Below are positions 13,299-22,334 of a stretch of DNA of 64,000 nt, piece after piece (the stretch's first letter is position 1; every line of letters begins with the position of its first letter). Source of the stretch: Micromonospora matsumotoense (GTDB lineage: Bacteria > Actinomycetota > Actinomycetes > Mycobacteriales > Micromonosporaceae); assembly GCF_900091525.1 (NCBI RefSeq), contig NZ_FMCU01000001.1, positions 620,001 through 684,000 of the forward strand, written 5' to 3'. The notes under the pieces are model-generated. The model did not search any database. It saw nothing but the letters and a program-made list of their open reading frames with translations, and had not been told where the DNA came from. The position numbers and the translations under genes were made by a program.

Positions 13299-14624
13299 AT
13301 GACGACCGCACCGATCCCCGGTTTCCCCGCCGGCTTCCGTTGGGGGGTGTCCACCTCCGCGTACCAGATCGAGGGGGGCGCCGACGCCGACGGCCGGGGA
13401 CCATCCATCTGGGACACCTTCGCCCACACGCCCGGCCGGATCATCGACGGGAGCACCGGCGACGTGGCCTGCGACCACTACCACCGGCACCGGGAGGACG
13501 TCGCGCTGCTGGCCGGGCTCGGGGTCTCGGCCTACCGGTTCTCGATCGCCTGGCCCCGGGTGCGACCCGGCGGGACCGGCCCGGTCAACGCCGCCGGCCT
13601 GGACTTCTACGACCGACTCGTCGACGACCTGCTGGCCGCCGGCATCGACCCGGTCGCCACCCTGTTCCACTGGGACCTGCCGCAGCCCCTGGAGGACGCC
13701 GGCGGCTGGCTCAACCGGGACACCGCCGGCCACTTCGCCGAGTACGCCGACCTGACCGCCGCCCGCCTCGGCGACCGGGTGAAGCTCTGGATCACCCTCA
13801 ACGAGCCGTTCATCCACCTGAGCCTCGGCCACGGCACCGGGGAGCACGCCCCCGGCCGGACCCTGCTCTTCGACTCCTTCCCGGCCGCCCACCACCAACT
13901 ACTCGGGCACGGGCTGGCGGTCGCCGCGCTGCGCGCCCACAGCACCGCGCCGGTGGCCATCGCCAACAACTACTCGCCGGTGGTCCGGCACGGCGACACC
14001 GACGCCGACCACGCCGCCGCGGCGGCGTACGACGCCCTGCACAACCACCTGTTCACCGACCCGTTGCTGGGCCGGGGCTACCCGGACGGCTTCGACCCGG
14101 GCGTGGTCCGCGACGGCGACCTGGCGGTGATCGCCGCGCCGCTCGACGTGCTCGGGGTCAACTACTACAACCCCACCGGGGTACGCGCCCCCGAGGCCGG
14201 CTCGCCGCTGCCGTTCGAGCTGGTCCCGCTGGAGGGGTACCCGCGTACCGCGTTCGACTGGCCGGTGGTCCCGGACGGCCTGCGCGACCTGCTCGTCGGG
14301 CTACGCGACCGGTACGGCGACGCGCTGCCGCCGATCCAGATCACCGAGGGCGGCTGCGCCTACGACGACGTCCCGGACGCCGACGGCCGGGTGTCCGACC
14401 CGGACCGGATCGCCTACCTCGACGGGCACCTGCGCGCCGTCCGGGCGGCGATCGACGAGGGCGTCGACGTGACCGGGTACTTCGTCTGGTCGCTGCTGGA
14501 CAACTGGGAATGGGCGGAGGGCTTCACCAAGCGCTTCGGCCTGGTGCACGTCGACTTCGCCACCGGGACCCGCACGCCCAAGTCCTCGTACGCCTGGTAC
14601 CGGTCCCAGGTCGGCCGGGAGTGA
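13299..14624 (+). CDS. GH1 beta-glucosidase
   Basis: 441-residue family GH1 retaining glycosidase, cytoplasmic (no signal peptide). FRWGVSTSAYQIEGG is the family N-terminal signature, the acid/base is Glu169 in TLNEPF, and the nucleophile is Glu350 in ITEGGCAY (family consensus I/V-T-E-N-G; here Gly replaces Asn). It would hydrolyse cellobiose or other beta-glucosides after uptake. The ATG at 13299 has GGAGGG upstream. Its stop overlaps the GTG of the MFS gene, giving a translationally coupled transport-hydrolysis pair. The 182-bp divergent upstream region is relatively AT-rich and probably carries the promoter. Confidence 0.93.
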   Translation: MTTAPIPGFPAGFRWGVSTSAYQIEGGADADGRGPSIWDTFAHTPGRIIDGSTGDVACDHYHRHREDVALLAGLGVSAYRFSIAWPRVRPGGTGPVNAAGLDFYDRLVDDLLAAGIDPVATLFHWDLPQPLEDAGGWLNRDTAGHFAEYADLTAARLGDRVKLWITLNEPFIHLSLGHGTGEHAPGRTLLFDSFPAAHHQLLGHGLAVAALRAHSTAPVAIANNYSPVVRHGDTDADHAAAAAYDALHNHLFTDPLLGRGYPDGFDPGVVRDGDLAVIAAPLDVLGVNYYNPTGVRAPEAGSPLPFELVPLEGYPRTAFDWPVVPDGLRDLLVGLRDRYGDALPPIQITEGGCAYDDVPDADGRVSDPDRIAYLDGHLRAVRAAIDEGVDVTGYFVWSLLDNWEWAEGFTKRFGLVHVDFATGTRTPKSSYAWYRSQVGRE

Positions 14625-15898
14625 CCACCGTCGACCCCACGCCGGCCTCGCTGCCGGCGGCGCTCGCCGACCCGGTCGTGCCGGTGCGGCGGAGCTGGAT
14701 CGCGTTGATCTTCGCGGCCAACCTCGGTGTGTGGATGGCCTTCTTCACCCCCATCCAGGTGTTGCTGCCCCAGCAGGTGGAACGGATCGCCCCGGACCAC
14801 AAGGAGGCGATGCTGGCCGTCGTCACCGGGCTGGGCGCGCTCGCCGCGGTGCTGGCCAACCCGCTCGCCGGGGCCCTGTCGGACCGGACCTGCCTGCGCA
14901 TCGGCGGACGGGAGTTCGGCCGCCGGCACGTCTGGACCGCCGGCGGCGCGGTGCTCGGCGCGCTGGCGCTGCTGCTGCTGGCCCGGCAGCAGACCATCGC
15001 CGGGGTGGCGCTGGGCTGGGTCGCCGCCCAGGTCTGCTTCAACGCGATGCTGGCCAGCCTCACCGCCGCCATCCCCGACCGGGTGCCGGTCGTCCAGCGC
15101 GGCGGCGTCTCCGGCTGGGTGGGCATCCCGCAGGCGCTCGGCCTGGTGCTCGGCGCGGTGCTGGTCACCGCCCTGGTCAGCGGCACCGTGCCGGGCTACA
15201 CGGCGATGGCGCTGGTGGTGGTGCTGCTGTCGCTGCCGTTCGCGCTGCTCACCCGCGACGACCCGCTGCCCCGGGCACACCGCCCGCCGCTGCGGCTGCG
15301 CACGCTGGTCGCCTCGATGTGGATCGACCCGCGCCGGCACCCCGACTTCGCCTGGGCCTGGATCACCCGGTTCCTGGTCCAGATCGGCAACGCCCTGGGC
15401 ACCCTCTACCTGCTGTACTTCCTCACCGACGGGGTGCGCTACCCCGACCCCGAGGGTGGCCTGCTGGTGCTGATCCTGCTCTACACCGTCGGCATGATGC
15501 TCACCGCCGTGGTGGCCGGGGTGCTGTCCGACCGGTCCGGCCGGCGCAAGGTCTACGTGATCGTCTCCGGGGTGGTGATGGCGGTGGCCGCGGTGCTGCT
15601 GGCGGTCGCGCCGACCTGGTCGATGGCGCTGGTCGCCGCCGTGCTGCTCGGCGCCGGCTACGGCGTCTACCTCTCGGTCGACGCGGCGCTGATCACCGAG
15701 GTGCTGCCGCGCGCCACCGACCGGGCCAAGGACCTCGGCGTGATCAACATCGCCAACTCCGCGCCCCAGGTGCTCGGCCCGGCGCTCTCCGCCCCGATCG
15801 TGGTGCACCTCGGCGGCTACCCGACGCTCTACGCGGTGACCGCCGTGGTGACCCTGCTCGGCAGCGCCCTGGTCCTCAAGATCCGCGGGGTCCGCTGA
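14621..15898 (+). CDS. MFS transporter, probably sugar
   Basis: 425-residue integral membrane protein with about twelve hydrophobic helices. Loop 2-3 reads ALSDRTCLRIGGREFGRRH and the sixth-seventh helix loop contains a cytoplasmic segment with RHPDFAWAWITRFLV; a second MFS loop GVLSDRSGRRKVYVI follows. GTG start at 14621 overlaps the GH1 stop by GTGA. The pairing suggests import of beta-glucosides for the coupled glucosidase, although efflux cannot be excluded. Downstream to 16054 there is only GC-rich sequence with several short self-complementary stretches. Confidence 0.88.
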   Translation: MTTVDPTPASLPAALADPVVPVRRSWIALIFAANLGVWMAFFTPIQVLLPQQVERIAPDHKEAMLAVVTGLGALAAVLANPLAGALSDRTCLRIGGREFGRRHVWTAGGAVLGALALLLLARQQTIAGVALGWVAAQVCFNAMLASLTAAIPDRVPVVQRGGVSGWVGIPQALGLVLGAVLVTALVSGTVPGYTAMALVVVLLSLPFALLTRDDPLPRAHRPPLRLRTLVASMWIDPRRHPDFAWAWITRFLVQIGNALGTLYLLYFLTDGVRYPDPEGGLLVLILLYTVGMMLTAVVAGVLSDRSGRRKVYVIVSGVVMAVAAVLLAVAPTWSMALVAAVLLGAGYGVYLSVDAALITEVLPRATDRAKDLGVINIANSAPQVLGPALSAPIVVHLGGYPTLYAVTAVVTLLGSALVLKIRGVR

Positions 15899-16041
15899 GC
15901 ACCGGCCCGGGCCCGGGGCCGGTGGCGGGCCGGGGCCGGCGGCACCGGGCCGGGCGCGTGGCAGCGGCGGGCCGGCCCGCTGCCGCCGCGCGCCCGGCAC
16001 CGGCGTCCGGCCCCCTGGCGAAACCGGGTCGCGCCCGGCCG

Positions 16042-16047
16042 TAGGCT
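16042..16047 (+). promoter_or_regulatory. -10 element for a probably leaderless gltX mRNA
   Basis: TAGGCT lies seven bases before the GTG start of gltX. In actinobacteria a TANNNT hexamer at this distance usually means that transcription starts at, or next to, the start codon. No Shine-Dalgarno sequence is present. Confidence 0.5.
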
Positions 16048-16054
16048 GGGCGGC

Positions 16055-17464
16055 GTGACGGTACGCGTGCGATTCGCCCCCTCCCCGACCGGTATGTTCC
16101 ACGTCGGCGGTGCCCGCTCGGCGCTGCAGAACTGGATCTACGCCAAGCAGCAGGGCGGGGTGTTCGTGCTGCGCGTCGAGGACACCGACGCCGCCCGCAA
16201 CCGGCCCGAGTGGACCGAGGGCATCCTGTCCGCGTTGGACTGGATCGGCATCGCCCGGGGCAGCTACGAGGGCCCCTACTTCCAGTCGGCGTACGCCGGT
16301 GAGCACCGGGCCGCCGCCCAGCGGCTGCACGACGCCGGCCGGGCCTACTACTGCGACTGCACCCGGGAGGCGGTGCAGGCCCGCACCGGCTCGCAGTACC
16401 AGGGCTACGACGGCTTCTGCCGGGACCGGGGGCTGACCCCGGGCGAGGGGCGGGCGCTGCGCTTCCGTACCCCCGACGAGGGTACGACCGTGGTGGTCGA
16501 CCTGATCCGGGGCGAGCCGACCTTCGAGAACAAGCTGATCGAGGACTTCGTCATCGCCCGGGGTGACGGCTCCCCGGTGTTCCTGCTCGCCAACGTCGTG
16601 GACGACATGACGATGGGGATCACCCACGTGATCCGGGCCGAGGAGCACCTGCCCAACACCCCGAAGCAGCAGCTGCTCTGGGACGCCCTGGGCGTCAAGC
16701 CGCCGATCTGGGCCCACGTGCCGGTGGTGGTCAACGAGAAGCGGCAGAAGCTCTCCAAGCGGCGCGACAAGGTGGCCCTGGAGGCATACCGGGACGAGGG
16801 TTATCTCGCCGCCGCGATGCGCAACTACCTGATGCTGCTCGGCTGGGCGCCGTCGGGCGACCGGGAGATCGTGCCCTGGTCGGTGATCGAGGAGGAGTTC
16901 CGGTTGACCGAGGTCAACCCCTCCCCCGCCTTCTTCGACGAGAAGAAGCTGCGCGCGTTCAACGGCGAGTACATCCGGGCCCTGCCGGTCGACGAGTTCG
17001 TGGCCGCCTGCCAGCCCTGGTTGACCGGCACCGACACCATCGCGCCGCCGCCGTGGCAGTCGGCGGAGTTCGACGCCGACGCGTTCGCCGCGGTGGCCCC
17101 GCTGGCGCAGACCCGGCTCGCGGTGCTCAGCGAGATCGTGCCGAACGTCGACTTCCTCTTCCTCGCCGAGCCGCTGATCGACGAGGCGGCCTGGGCGAAG
17201 GCGATGAAGGCCGGGGCGGCCGAACTGCTCGACGCGGCGATCGCCGGGTACGCAGCTCTCGACTCCTGGGACGCGGAGTCGCTGAAGTCGACGCTGGAGG
17301 CGGTCGGCGCGGAACGCGGCCTGAAGCTGGGCAAGGCGCAGGCACCCGTCCGGGTGGCGGTCACCGGCCGCACCGTCGGGCTGCCGCTGTTCGAGTCGCT
17401 GGAGGTGCTCGGTCGGGAGCGCAGCCTGACCCGGCTGCGCGCCGCCCGGCTCCGGCTGGTCTAG
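16055..17464 (+). CDS. gltX: Glutamyl-tRNA synthetase
   Basis: 469-residue class I aminoacyl-tRNA synthetase that charges tRNA(Glu) (and possibly tRNA(Gln) for the amidation pathway common in actinobacteria). ATP-site motifs are [17 protein letters not shown] (HIGH-type, residues 16-19) and [11 protein letters not shown] (KMSKS-type, near residue 231). The zinc-knuckle region reads [11 protein letters not shown]. The C-terminal helical anticodon-binding domain is complete. The gene starts with GTG, probably on a leaderless transcript, and is followed by a strong hairpin. No tRNA gene is adjacent. Confidence 0.97.
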   Translation: MTVRVRFAPSPTGMFHVGGARSALQNWIYAKQQGGVFVLRVEDTDAARNRPEWTEGILSALDWIGIARGSYEGPYFQSAYAGEHRAAAQRLHDAGRAYYCDCTREAVQARTGSQYQGYDGFCRDRGLTPGEGRALRFRTPDEGTTVVVDLIRGEPTFENKLIEDFVIARGDGSPVFLLANVVDDMTMGITHVIRAEEHLPNTPKQQLLWDALGVKPPIWAHVPVVVNEKRQKLSKRRDKVALEAYRDEGYLAAAMRNYLMLLGWAPSGDREIVPWSVIEEEFRLTEVNPSPAFFDEKKLRAFNGEYIRALPVDEFVAACQPWLTGTDTIAPPPWQSAEFDADAFAAVAPLAQTRLAVLSEIVPNVDFLFLAEPLIDEAAWAKAMKAGAAELLDAAIAGYAALDSWDAESLKSTLEAVGAERGLKLGKAQAPVRVAVTGRTVGLPLFESLEVLGRERSLTRLRAARLRLV

Positions 17465-17483
17465 GGGCACCACGCCTCGCGTC

Positions 17484-17510
17484 AGGGCCCGCCGGTCACC
17501 GGCGGGCCCT
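17484..17510. terminator. Bidirectional hairpin terminator, gltX/copC
   Basis: Perfect 13-bp inverted repeat AGGGCCCGCCGGT-C-ACCGGCGGGCCCT between convergent gltX and the CopC-domain gene. Confidence 0.8.
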
Positions 17511-17524
17511 TCGCCGTACCCCGG

Positions 17525-18130
17525 TCAGGGGCGGGCGGAGCGGCGGCGGCGCAGGACCAGGCCGGTGGCGAGCGCCGCGAGCAGCACCAGGCCGCCGACC
17601 GCCCAGAGCCAGCCCCGGCCGGTGTCCCCGGTGTCGGCGACGGCGACCGGGGTGGCCGACGGGGAGGCGGGTGCCGGGCTGCTCGGCGGCGTCGTTGCCG
17701 GGGCGGTGCTGGCCGGCGGGGTGGCCGACGGAGGCGCGGCGGCGGTGCCGGTGGTGAGGGTGAACCGCACCTCCCCCTTGATCGGATGCCCGTCACTGGA
17801 GGGCAGTTGGTATCCGACGATGTAGAGGCCGGCCGCACCGGGGGAGAACGGCACGCTGACCCGGCTGCCGGAGAAGGCCGGCGCGCCACCGGCGGCCGGG
17901 ATGTTGTCCGGTCCGACCACTGTGATCTTCGTCCGGCCCGGATCCAGTTTGGCCAGAAAGCGCAGCTCGACCTTGGCCGGCGCGGTGGCCACCTTGGCCC
18001 CGTTGACCGGATTGCTCCCGGTGAGCGAGTTGTGTGCGAACGCTGGCGTCGCCGGCAGCAACGCCACGCCGAGCGCCACGCCGACGAGCACTGGCACCGC
18101 CCGCGCCAACCGTGGGACCCTGCCCCCCAT
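17525..18130 (-). CDS. CopC-domain copper-binding membrane protein
   Basis: 201-residue exported protein. Signal peptide (ARAVPVLVGVALGVALLPA) is cut before HNSLTGSNPVNGAKV, which places a histidine at or near the mature N-terminus, the usual first copper ligand of CopC. A single beta-sandwich domain (about 28-125) ends in YQLPSSDGHPIKGEVRFTL with the second conserved His. A Pro/Ser/Ala-rich linker leads to one C-terminal membrane helix (GWLWAVGGLVLLAALATGLV) and RRRR. No CopD-like gene is adjacent. ATG at 18130 has GGAGGG upstream. Role in periplasmic copper handling is inferred from the family. Confidence 0.88.
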   Translation of the reverse strand: MGGRVPRLARAVPVLVGVALGVALLPATPAFAHNSLTGSNPVNGAKVATAPAKVELRFLAKLDPGRTKITVVGPDNIPAAGGAPAFSGSRVSVPFSPGAAGLYIVGYQLPSSDGHPIKGEVRFTLTTGTAAAPPSATPPASTAPATTPPSSPAPASPSATPVAVADTGDTGRGWLWAVGGLVLLAALATGLVLRRRRSARP

Positions 18131-18352
18131 GAAGCCCTCCGCAAAGGTACGATCCGCCCGCTGATCACGCGGCTGCCCATTGGTCGTTCCAGGATCGCAG
18201 ATAGTTCCACATATTGTTCCCAGAGCTGCATCCGCGCGATGTTCCAGGGAGTCTATGAGGTGGGCCGGCGACACCCGGTCGATCACCGATGTCGACCGAC
18301 CCGCACGTGACCCGCAGCACAGCCATCCATCGAACGGGGCGAGGAGGCGGCG

Positions 18353-19015
18353 ATGGTCGAAAGGGTGAGGCGACTACTCGCAGTGGTTGCCATGGTCGTG
18401 GCGGCGGCGGTACTCACCACCGCCCCGACCGCGCAGGCGGCCGGGGCGCACCGGGCGGCGCCGAAGACGCCGCCCGCCGGGGTGGACATCACCGGCGTCG
18501 GGCTGACGGAGCCGTTGCGACTACGCGCCGACACCGCCCCGACCCAGGTGGTCGCGGTCATCGACCAGGTCAGCTGGTTCGGTCGCACCGGTGAGGCCAA
18601 GGGGCCCAAGCCGGCCGACCTCGGTCCGAAGTACACCATCGTGGTGCTCGCCGGGGACGTGCCCAAGCAGACGTACGACCTCTACCCGCTGGCCAAGGGC
18701 GGTCCCCGGGCCTTCCGCCCGGCCAAGCAGCCCGACCTGCGTAAGACCACCGCCGGCTGGTTCCTGGGCCGGCTCACCATGTCCGAGACGCTGCGCGCCG
18801 CCGGGGTGCCGCTGGAGCGACGGCTCGACACGGTCACCGGCGGCGTCGGCGGCGGCGACCGGACCCTCCCGGAGGACGGCCTGAACCCGGGCCGCGACCT
18901 CGACGACGCGATCGCCGAACTCCAGCGGTTGCTGCTGCTCAACGTCGGCGTGATGCTGGTGATCACCGTCGGCCTGGCAGGCATCGCCCTGCTGGTGCGC
19001 CGCCGCACCCGCTGA
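18353..19015 (+). CDS. Exported membrane-anchored protein of unknown function
   Basis: 220 residues. Signal peptide (VRRLLAVVAMVVAAAVLTTA, cleavage near AQA), an extracytoplasmic domain of about 140 residues without a motif I recognise, a short acidic helix (DLDDAIAELQRLLLLN) and a C-terminal membrane helix (VGVMLVITVGLAGIALLV) followed by RRRTR. ATG at 18353 has GAGGAGG upstream. Divergent from the CopC gene; the 222-bp spacer contains four GTTCC motifs (see findings), so shared control is possible. Confidence 0.78.
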   Translation: MVERVRRLLAVVAMVVAAAVLTTAPTAQAAGAHRAAPKTPPAGVDITGVGLTEPLRLRADTAPTQVVAVIDQVSWFGRTGEAKGPKPADLGPKYTIVVLAGDVPKQTYDLYPLAKGGPRAFRPAKQPDLRKTTAGWFLGRLTMSETLRAAGVPLERRLDTVTGGVGGGDRTLPEDGLNPGRDLDDAIAELQRLLLLNVGVMLVITVGLAGIALLVRRRTR

Positions 19016-19056
19016 GGTCACGTCGCCGGCAGGGTCACGCAGCGGACCTGGTCACG

Positions 19057-19122
19057 CCGGTGACCGCAGGTGGCCGGGCCGGTGACCGCAGTCGGCCCGA
19101 CCGGTGACCGCAGGTGGCCGGC
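19057..19122. repeat. 22-bp tandem repeat (3 imperfect units)
   Basis: Three head-to-tail 22-bp units, each beginning CCGGTGACCGCAG, between the exported protein gene and the small ORF on the other strand. It could be a terminator-proximal spacer; no function is evident. Confidence 0.75.
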
Positions 19123-19136
19123 GGGGAGTCAGCGGG

Positions 19137-19481
19137 TCAGCACCAGCGGTGTGGCGGGCGCTGGAGGCGCTGGGGGCGCCGGCCGGGTCGCACCGGGCCG
19201 TGCCGGTGGGCACCGGCCCAACCCGCCAGGTCGCTGCGGCAGGCCCGGATCGGCGCGTCCGGTTGCCCGGTCGGGCCCGGTTCCCCGGCAGCCGGCCCCT
19301 CGGTGGTCTCGGCGCTGCGCTGGCGGGGCAGCGCCGACTCCTCGTCAGCCCGCTCCGCCGCCCGACAGACCTGCTCCGTCGCCACCCGGCGGTGCGGTCG
19401 TGCCGCCCCCGGCTGGTCGTGGTGGCCCGGCCGGCAGGGCTCACCCTGGGCGCAGCCGTGTTCGGCCTCCCCGTGCGCCAT
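19137..19481 (-). CDS. Small Cys/His-rich hypothetical protein
   Basis: 114 residues, unrecognised. The N-terminal third contains clustered Cys and His (EAEHGCAQGEPCRPGHHDQP), suggestive of metal binding, and the rest is hydrophilic and Arg/Gly/Pro-rich. Support for coding: AGGAG seven bases before the ATG and third-position GC above 90 percent throughout this frame. Other frames in the same stretch give no better signal. It ends close to the convergent exported protein gene and may be co-transcribed with the membrane protein gene upstream. Confidence 0.5.
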   Translation of the reverse strand: MAHGEAEHGCAQGEPCRPGHHDQPGAARPHRRVATEQVCRAAERADEESALPRQRSAETTEGPAAGEPGPTGQPDAPIRACRSDLAGWAGAHRHGPVRPGRRPQRLQRPPHRWC

Positions 19482-19584
19482 CCCGGTCTCCTCACACTCG
19501 CGTCGCGCGCCGGGACGACACCCCGGCGCGGCAGTGCCACCGTACTGGCCGGCACCGACGCGTCGTGCAGCGCGTACCCCGGTG

Positions 19585-20124
19585 TCAGGACTTCGGTCGA
19601 CGCGGGAAGATCGTCTCCCAGACCGGGAACGCGACCAGCCAGATCAACAGCCCGACGGTGAGGCTGCGGATCCAGTTCGCCAGCTCCCGGGTGCGCTCGG
19701 CGTCACCGACGACGACGATCGCGGTGGCGAGCAGGGCGCACGCGACGGCCCAACCGAGCAGTGCCTTCCCCCACTCCCACCACTCGTGCCGGGCCCGCGC
19801 CCAGCCGTAGCGGGGTGGCTTTACCGGCGGCGGCCCGCCCGCGAAGCGGTGGGCGAACCGCTGGTCCGTCCACCGGATCAGGGAGTGCCCGAACGCCACC
19901 GAGAAGCCGAGGTAGATGGCGGCCAGCCCGTGGGTGGCGTCGGCGGTGGCCCCTCGACGCAGGTCCACCGCCGCCGCGACCAGCAGCACCAGGTCGACCA
20001 GCGGTACGCAGACCAGCAGCGCCGCACCCCACCGGGGTCGCCGCAGCGGGTACCGGGCGACCAGCCCGGCGACGAGCAGCACCCAGAACCCGATCTCGCA
20101 GCCGATGATGACGGCCAGCAGCAT
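19585..20124 (-). CDS. Polytopic membrane protein of unknown function
   Basis: 179 residues with four or five predicted membrane helices (AVIIGCEIGFWVLLVAGLVA, ALLVCVPLVDLVLLVAAAV, LAAIYLGFSVAFGHSL, LGWAVACALLATAIVVV, SLTVGLLIWLVAFPVW). The loop after helix 3 reads RWTDQRFAHRFAGGPPPVKP and a Trp-rich HEWWEWGKA precedes helix 4. I chose the ATG at 20124 because GGGGAGGTG lies just upstream. No function can be assigned. Divergent from the two-component system, with 188 bp between starts. Confidence 0.75.
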   Translation of the reverse strand: MLLAVIIGCEIGFWVLLVAGLVARYPLRRPRWGAALLVCVPLVDLVLLVAAAVDLRRGATADATHGLAAIYLGFSVAFGHSLIRWTDQRFAHRFAGGPPPVKPPRYGWARARHEWWEWGKALLGWAVACALLATAIVVVGDAERTRELANWIRSLTVGLLIWLVAFPVWETIFPRRPKS

Positions 20125-20312
20125 GCCCACCTCCCCGTTCGGTTCCAGCGTGCCGGGGCGGACCGACGCCCACCTCACCGGCGGGGACGAGTTGCGGGTC
20201 CATCGTTCGACGGACCGGTGGCCCGGCGTACCCCCTTTGACGGACGGCCGGGCGGACGGTCTCCTACGCAGGTCGGAGGGGACCGGCCCCGGGGTGTGCT
20301 GGGATCGGGACC

Positions 20313-21512
20313 ATGCGGATGCCGGGCTGGGCCGGCTCCGGCCGGCCGGGACGCGACCTGGCCCTGGCCGGGGCGTCCCTCGTCGGCGGCCTGGCGGTCT
20401 GGGGCGTCGGCCTGCAACCCCAGTTCCCCTGGGCGCCGCAGGTGTCGAGGGCGTGGTTCCTGCTGCCGCTGCTGGCGGTGAGCGGGGCCGTCGGGCTGCG
20501 CCGGGTGGCGACCCGGACCGGTCTGGCGGTGGGCACCGTGGCGGTGCTGGCCGACGCCGCGCTCGGCGTCTCGGTGGGCAGCACCGTGATCTACACCCAG
20601 GTCCTGTACGACTCGTGCGTGTACGGCCCGCCCCGGTTGCGGCGCTGGCTGCTGCGGGTCACCGTCGGGCTGAGTGTCGGCAGCGCCGCCCTCGGCCTGC
20701 TGGCCTGGGGTTGGCGGGGTGCCGCCGTCGGGGTGCCGTTCGCGCTGCTCGGGGTGCTGCCCGTGGTCACCGGGTTCAGCGTGCGGCAGTACCGGGACCA
20801 GGCGGCGGCCGAACGGGCCCGTGCCGAGCAGACCGCCCGGCTGGTCGAGCTGGACCGGCGGCAGGCGGTGCTGGCCGAGCGGGCCCGGATGGCCCGGGAG
20901 TTGCACGACGTGGTGGCCAACCACCTCAGCGCGGTGGCCCTGCACGCCACCGCCGTGCTGTCCGCCCCCGGGCTGGACCGGCCCCGGGTCGACGCGGCGC
21001 TGCGGGTGATCCGGGAGAGCAGCGTGCAGGGACTGGCCGAGATGCGGCAGCTCATCGGGCTGCTGCGGGAGCCGACCGTCGATCCGGTGGAGGAGGCCAC
21101 CCGGGTGCGCCTGGACGAGCTGGACCGGTTGCTGGCCCGGATGACCGGGGCCGGCCTGCGGGTCCGGGCGACGGTCGAGGGCCGACCCCGACCACTGCCG
21201 GTCGGGGTCGACCTGGCGGCGTACCGGATCGTGCAGGAGTCGTTGACCAACGCGCTGCGCCACGGCGGGGGCACGGCGGAGCTGACCGTGGCGTACCGGC
21301 CGACGGAGGTGGTGGTGACGGTGGAGAACCCGGTCCCCGACGGTGGGGACGGTGCCGGCCCGACGGCGGGCGGGGCGGGGCTGCCGGGCGGTGGCGCGGG
21401 GCTGATCGGGATGCGGGAGCGGGCCATCCTGCTCGACGGGGAGTTCACCGGCGGCCTGCGGGACGGGTGTTGGCGGGTGCGGGCGACGCTGCCCACCGGG
21501 ACGTCGCCGTGA
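20313..21512 (+). CDS. NarL-type sensor histidine kinase
   Basis: 399 residues. Four to six membrane helices in the first 155 residues, a short coiled region (AAAERARAEQTARLVELDRR), then the HisKA_3 dimerisation/phosphoacceptor motif ERARMARELHDVVANHLSAV with the phospho-His near residue 198. The ATPase domain has AAYRIVQESLTNALRHGGG (N box), a short G1 region around VENPVPDGGDGAG, and GLIGMRERAILL (G2). No periplasmic sensor domain is evident, so it may sense through its membrane helices. Its stop overlaps the response regulator start by GTGA. Confidence 0.93.
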   Translation: MRMPGWAGSGRPGRDLALAGASLVGGLAVWGVGLQPQFPWAPQVSRAWFLLPLLAVSGAVGLRRVATRTGLAVGTVAVLADAALGVSVGSTVIYTQVLYDSCVYGPPRLRRWLLRVTVGLSVGSAALGLLAWGWRGAAVGVPFALLGVLPVVTGFSVRQYRDQAAAERARAEQTARLVELDRRQAVLAERARMARELHDVVANHLSAVALHATAVLSAPGLDRPRVDAALRVIRESSVQGLAEMRQLIGLLREPTVDPVEEATRVRLDELDRLLARMTGAGLRVRATVEGRPRPLPVGVDLAAYRIVQESLTNALRHGGGTAELTVAYRPTEVVVTVENPVPDGGDGAGPTAGGAGLPGGGAGLIGMRERAILLDGEFTGGLRDGCWRVRATLPTGTSP

Positions 21513-22174
21513 CCGCCCCGGTGCGGGTGGTGCTGGCCGACGACCAGGACGCGGTGCGCGCCGGTCTGGTGCTGATCCTGGCCGGGGCGCCGGAGATCGA
21601 GGTGGTGGGTGAGGCGGCCGACGGCGCGGCGGCGGTCCGGCTCTGCCGGGAGCTGCGCCCCGACGTCGCGGTGCTGGACATCCGGATGCCCCGGCTGGAC
21701 GGGGTGTCCGCGACCCGGGAGATCGTCGCCGCCGGCACCGCCGAGGTGCTGGTGCTGACCACCTTCGACCTCGACGAGTACGTCTTCGGCGCGCTGCGCG
21801 CCGGGGCAGCCGGCTTCCTGCTCAAGGACACCGACGCGGCCGGTCTGGTGGCGGCGGTGCGCACGGTGGCCCGGGGTGAGGGGGTGATCGCCCCGACCCT
21901 GACCCGGCGACTGATCACTGCCTTCGCGGCGACCGCGCCGGGCGTCGGCGGGGCGGACCGGGCCGCCGTGGCCGCGTTGACCCCCCGGGAACGCGACGTG
22001 CTGGCCTGTCTGGGCGTCGGCCTGTCCAACCAGGAGATCGCGGACCGGCTGGCGGTGGCGGAGAGCACCGCCAAGACCCATGTCAGCCGGATCCTGGCGA
22101 AGCTGGCGCTGCGCAGCCGGGTGCAGGCGGCGATCCTGGCCCAGGAGTTGGCCCTGCCCGTGCCACCGCCATGA
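21509..22174 (+). CDS. NarL/LuxR-type response regulator
   Basis: 221 residues. Receiver domain with VRVVLADDQDAVRAGL, phospho-acceptor Asp near residue 57 in AVLDIRMPRLDG, and conserved Thr and Lys in LTTFDLDEYV and LLKDTDAAG. A C-terminal LuxR helix-turn-helix follows: LTPRERDVLACLGVGLSNQE and IADRLAVAESTAKTHVSRIL. It forms a pair with the overlapping kinase gene. The downstream 160 bp carries the promoter of the CBM2 gene, a possible but unproven target. Confidence 0.94.
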   Translation: MTAPVRVVLADDQDAVRAGLVLILAGAPEIEVVGEAADGAAAVRLCRELRPDVAVLDIRMPRLDGVSATREIVAAGTAEVLVLTTFDLDEYVFGALRAGAAGFLLKDTDAAGLVAAVRTVARGEGVIAPTLTRRLITAFAATAPGVGGADRAAVAALTPRERDVLACLGVGLSNQEIADRLAVAESTAKTHVSRILAKLALRSRVQAAILAQELALPVPPP

Positions 22175-22221
22175 TCCCGGACCGGCTGCCCCCCCCATCC
22201 GCTAACATCGATCATCATCTA

Positions 22222-22250
22222 TTGACGGCCCGCCAGGGCGGTCGTAGGGT
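22222..22250 (+). promoter_or_regulatory. Sigma-70-like promoter for the CBM2 protein gene
   Basis: TTGACG, 17-bp spacer, TAGGGT, ending 84 bp before the ATG at 22335. It lies in a locally AT-rich stretch between the response regulator and the CBM2 gene. Confidence 0.6.
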
Positions 22251-22334
22251 GCGGTGCAGAACCGTGGGCTTCCAGTCGACGCCTGTCGTCCGACGCCGTG
22301 ACCGGCCGGAGGTCCGCCGATCGGAGGAATGGCC

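Noticed and set aside
14414..17473. Minus-strand frame of about 1000 codons across the MFS and gltX genes
   Set aside because: Antisense shadow of two unambiguous genes; translation is low-complexity Arg/Gly/His/Gln.
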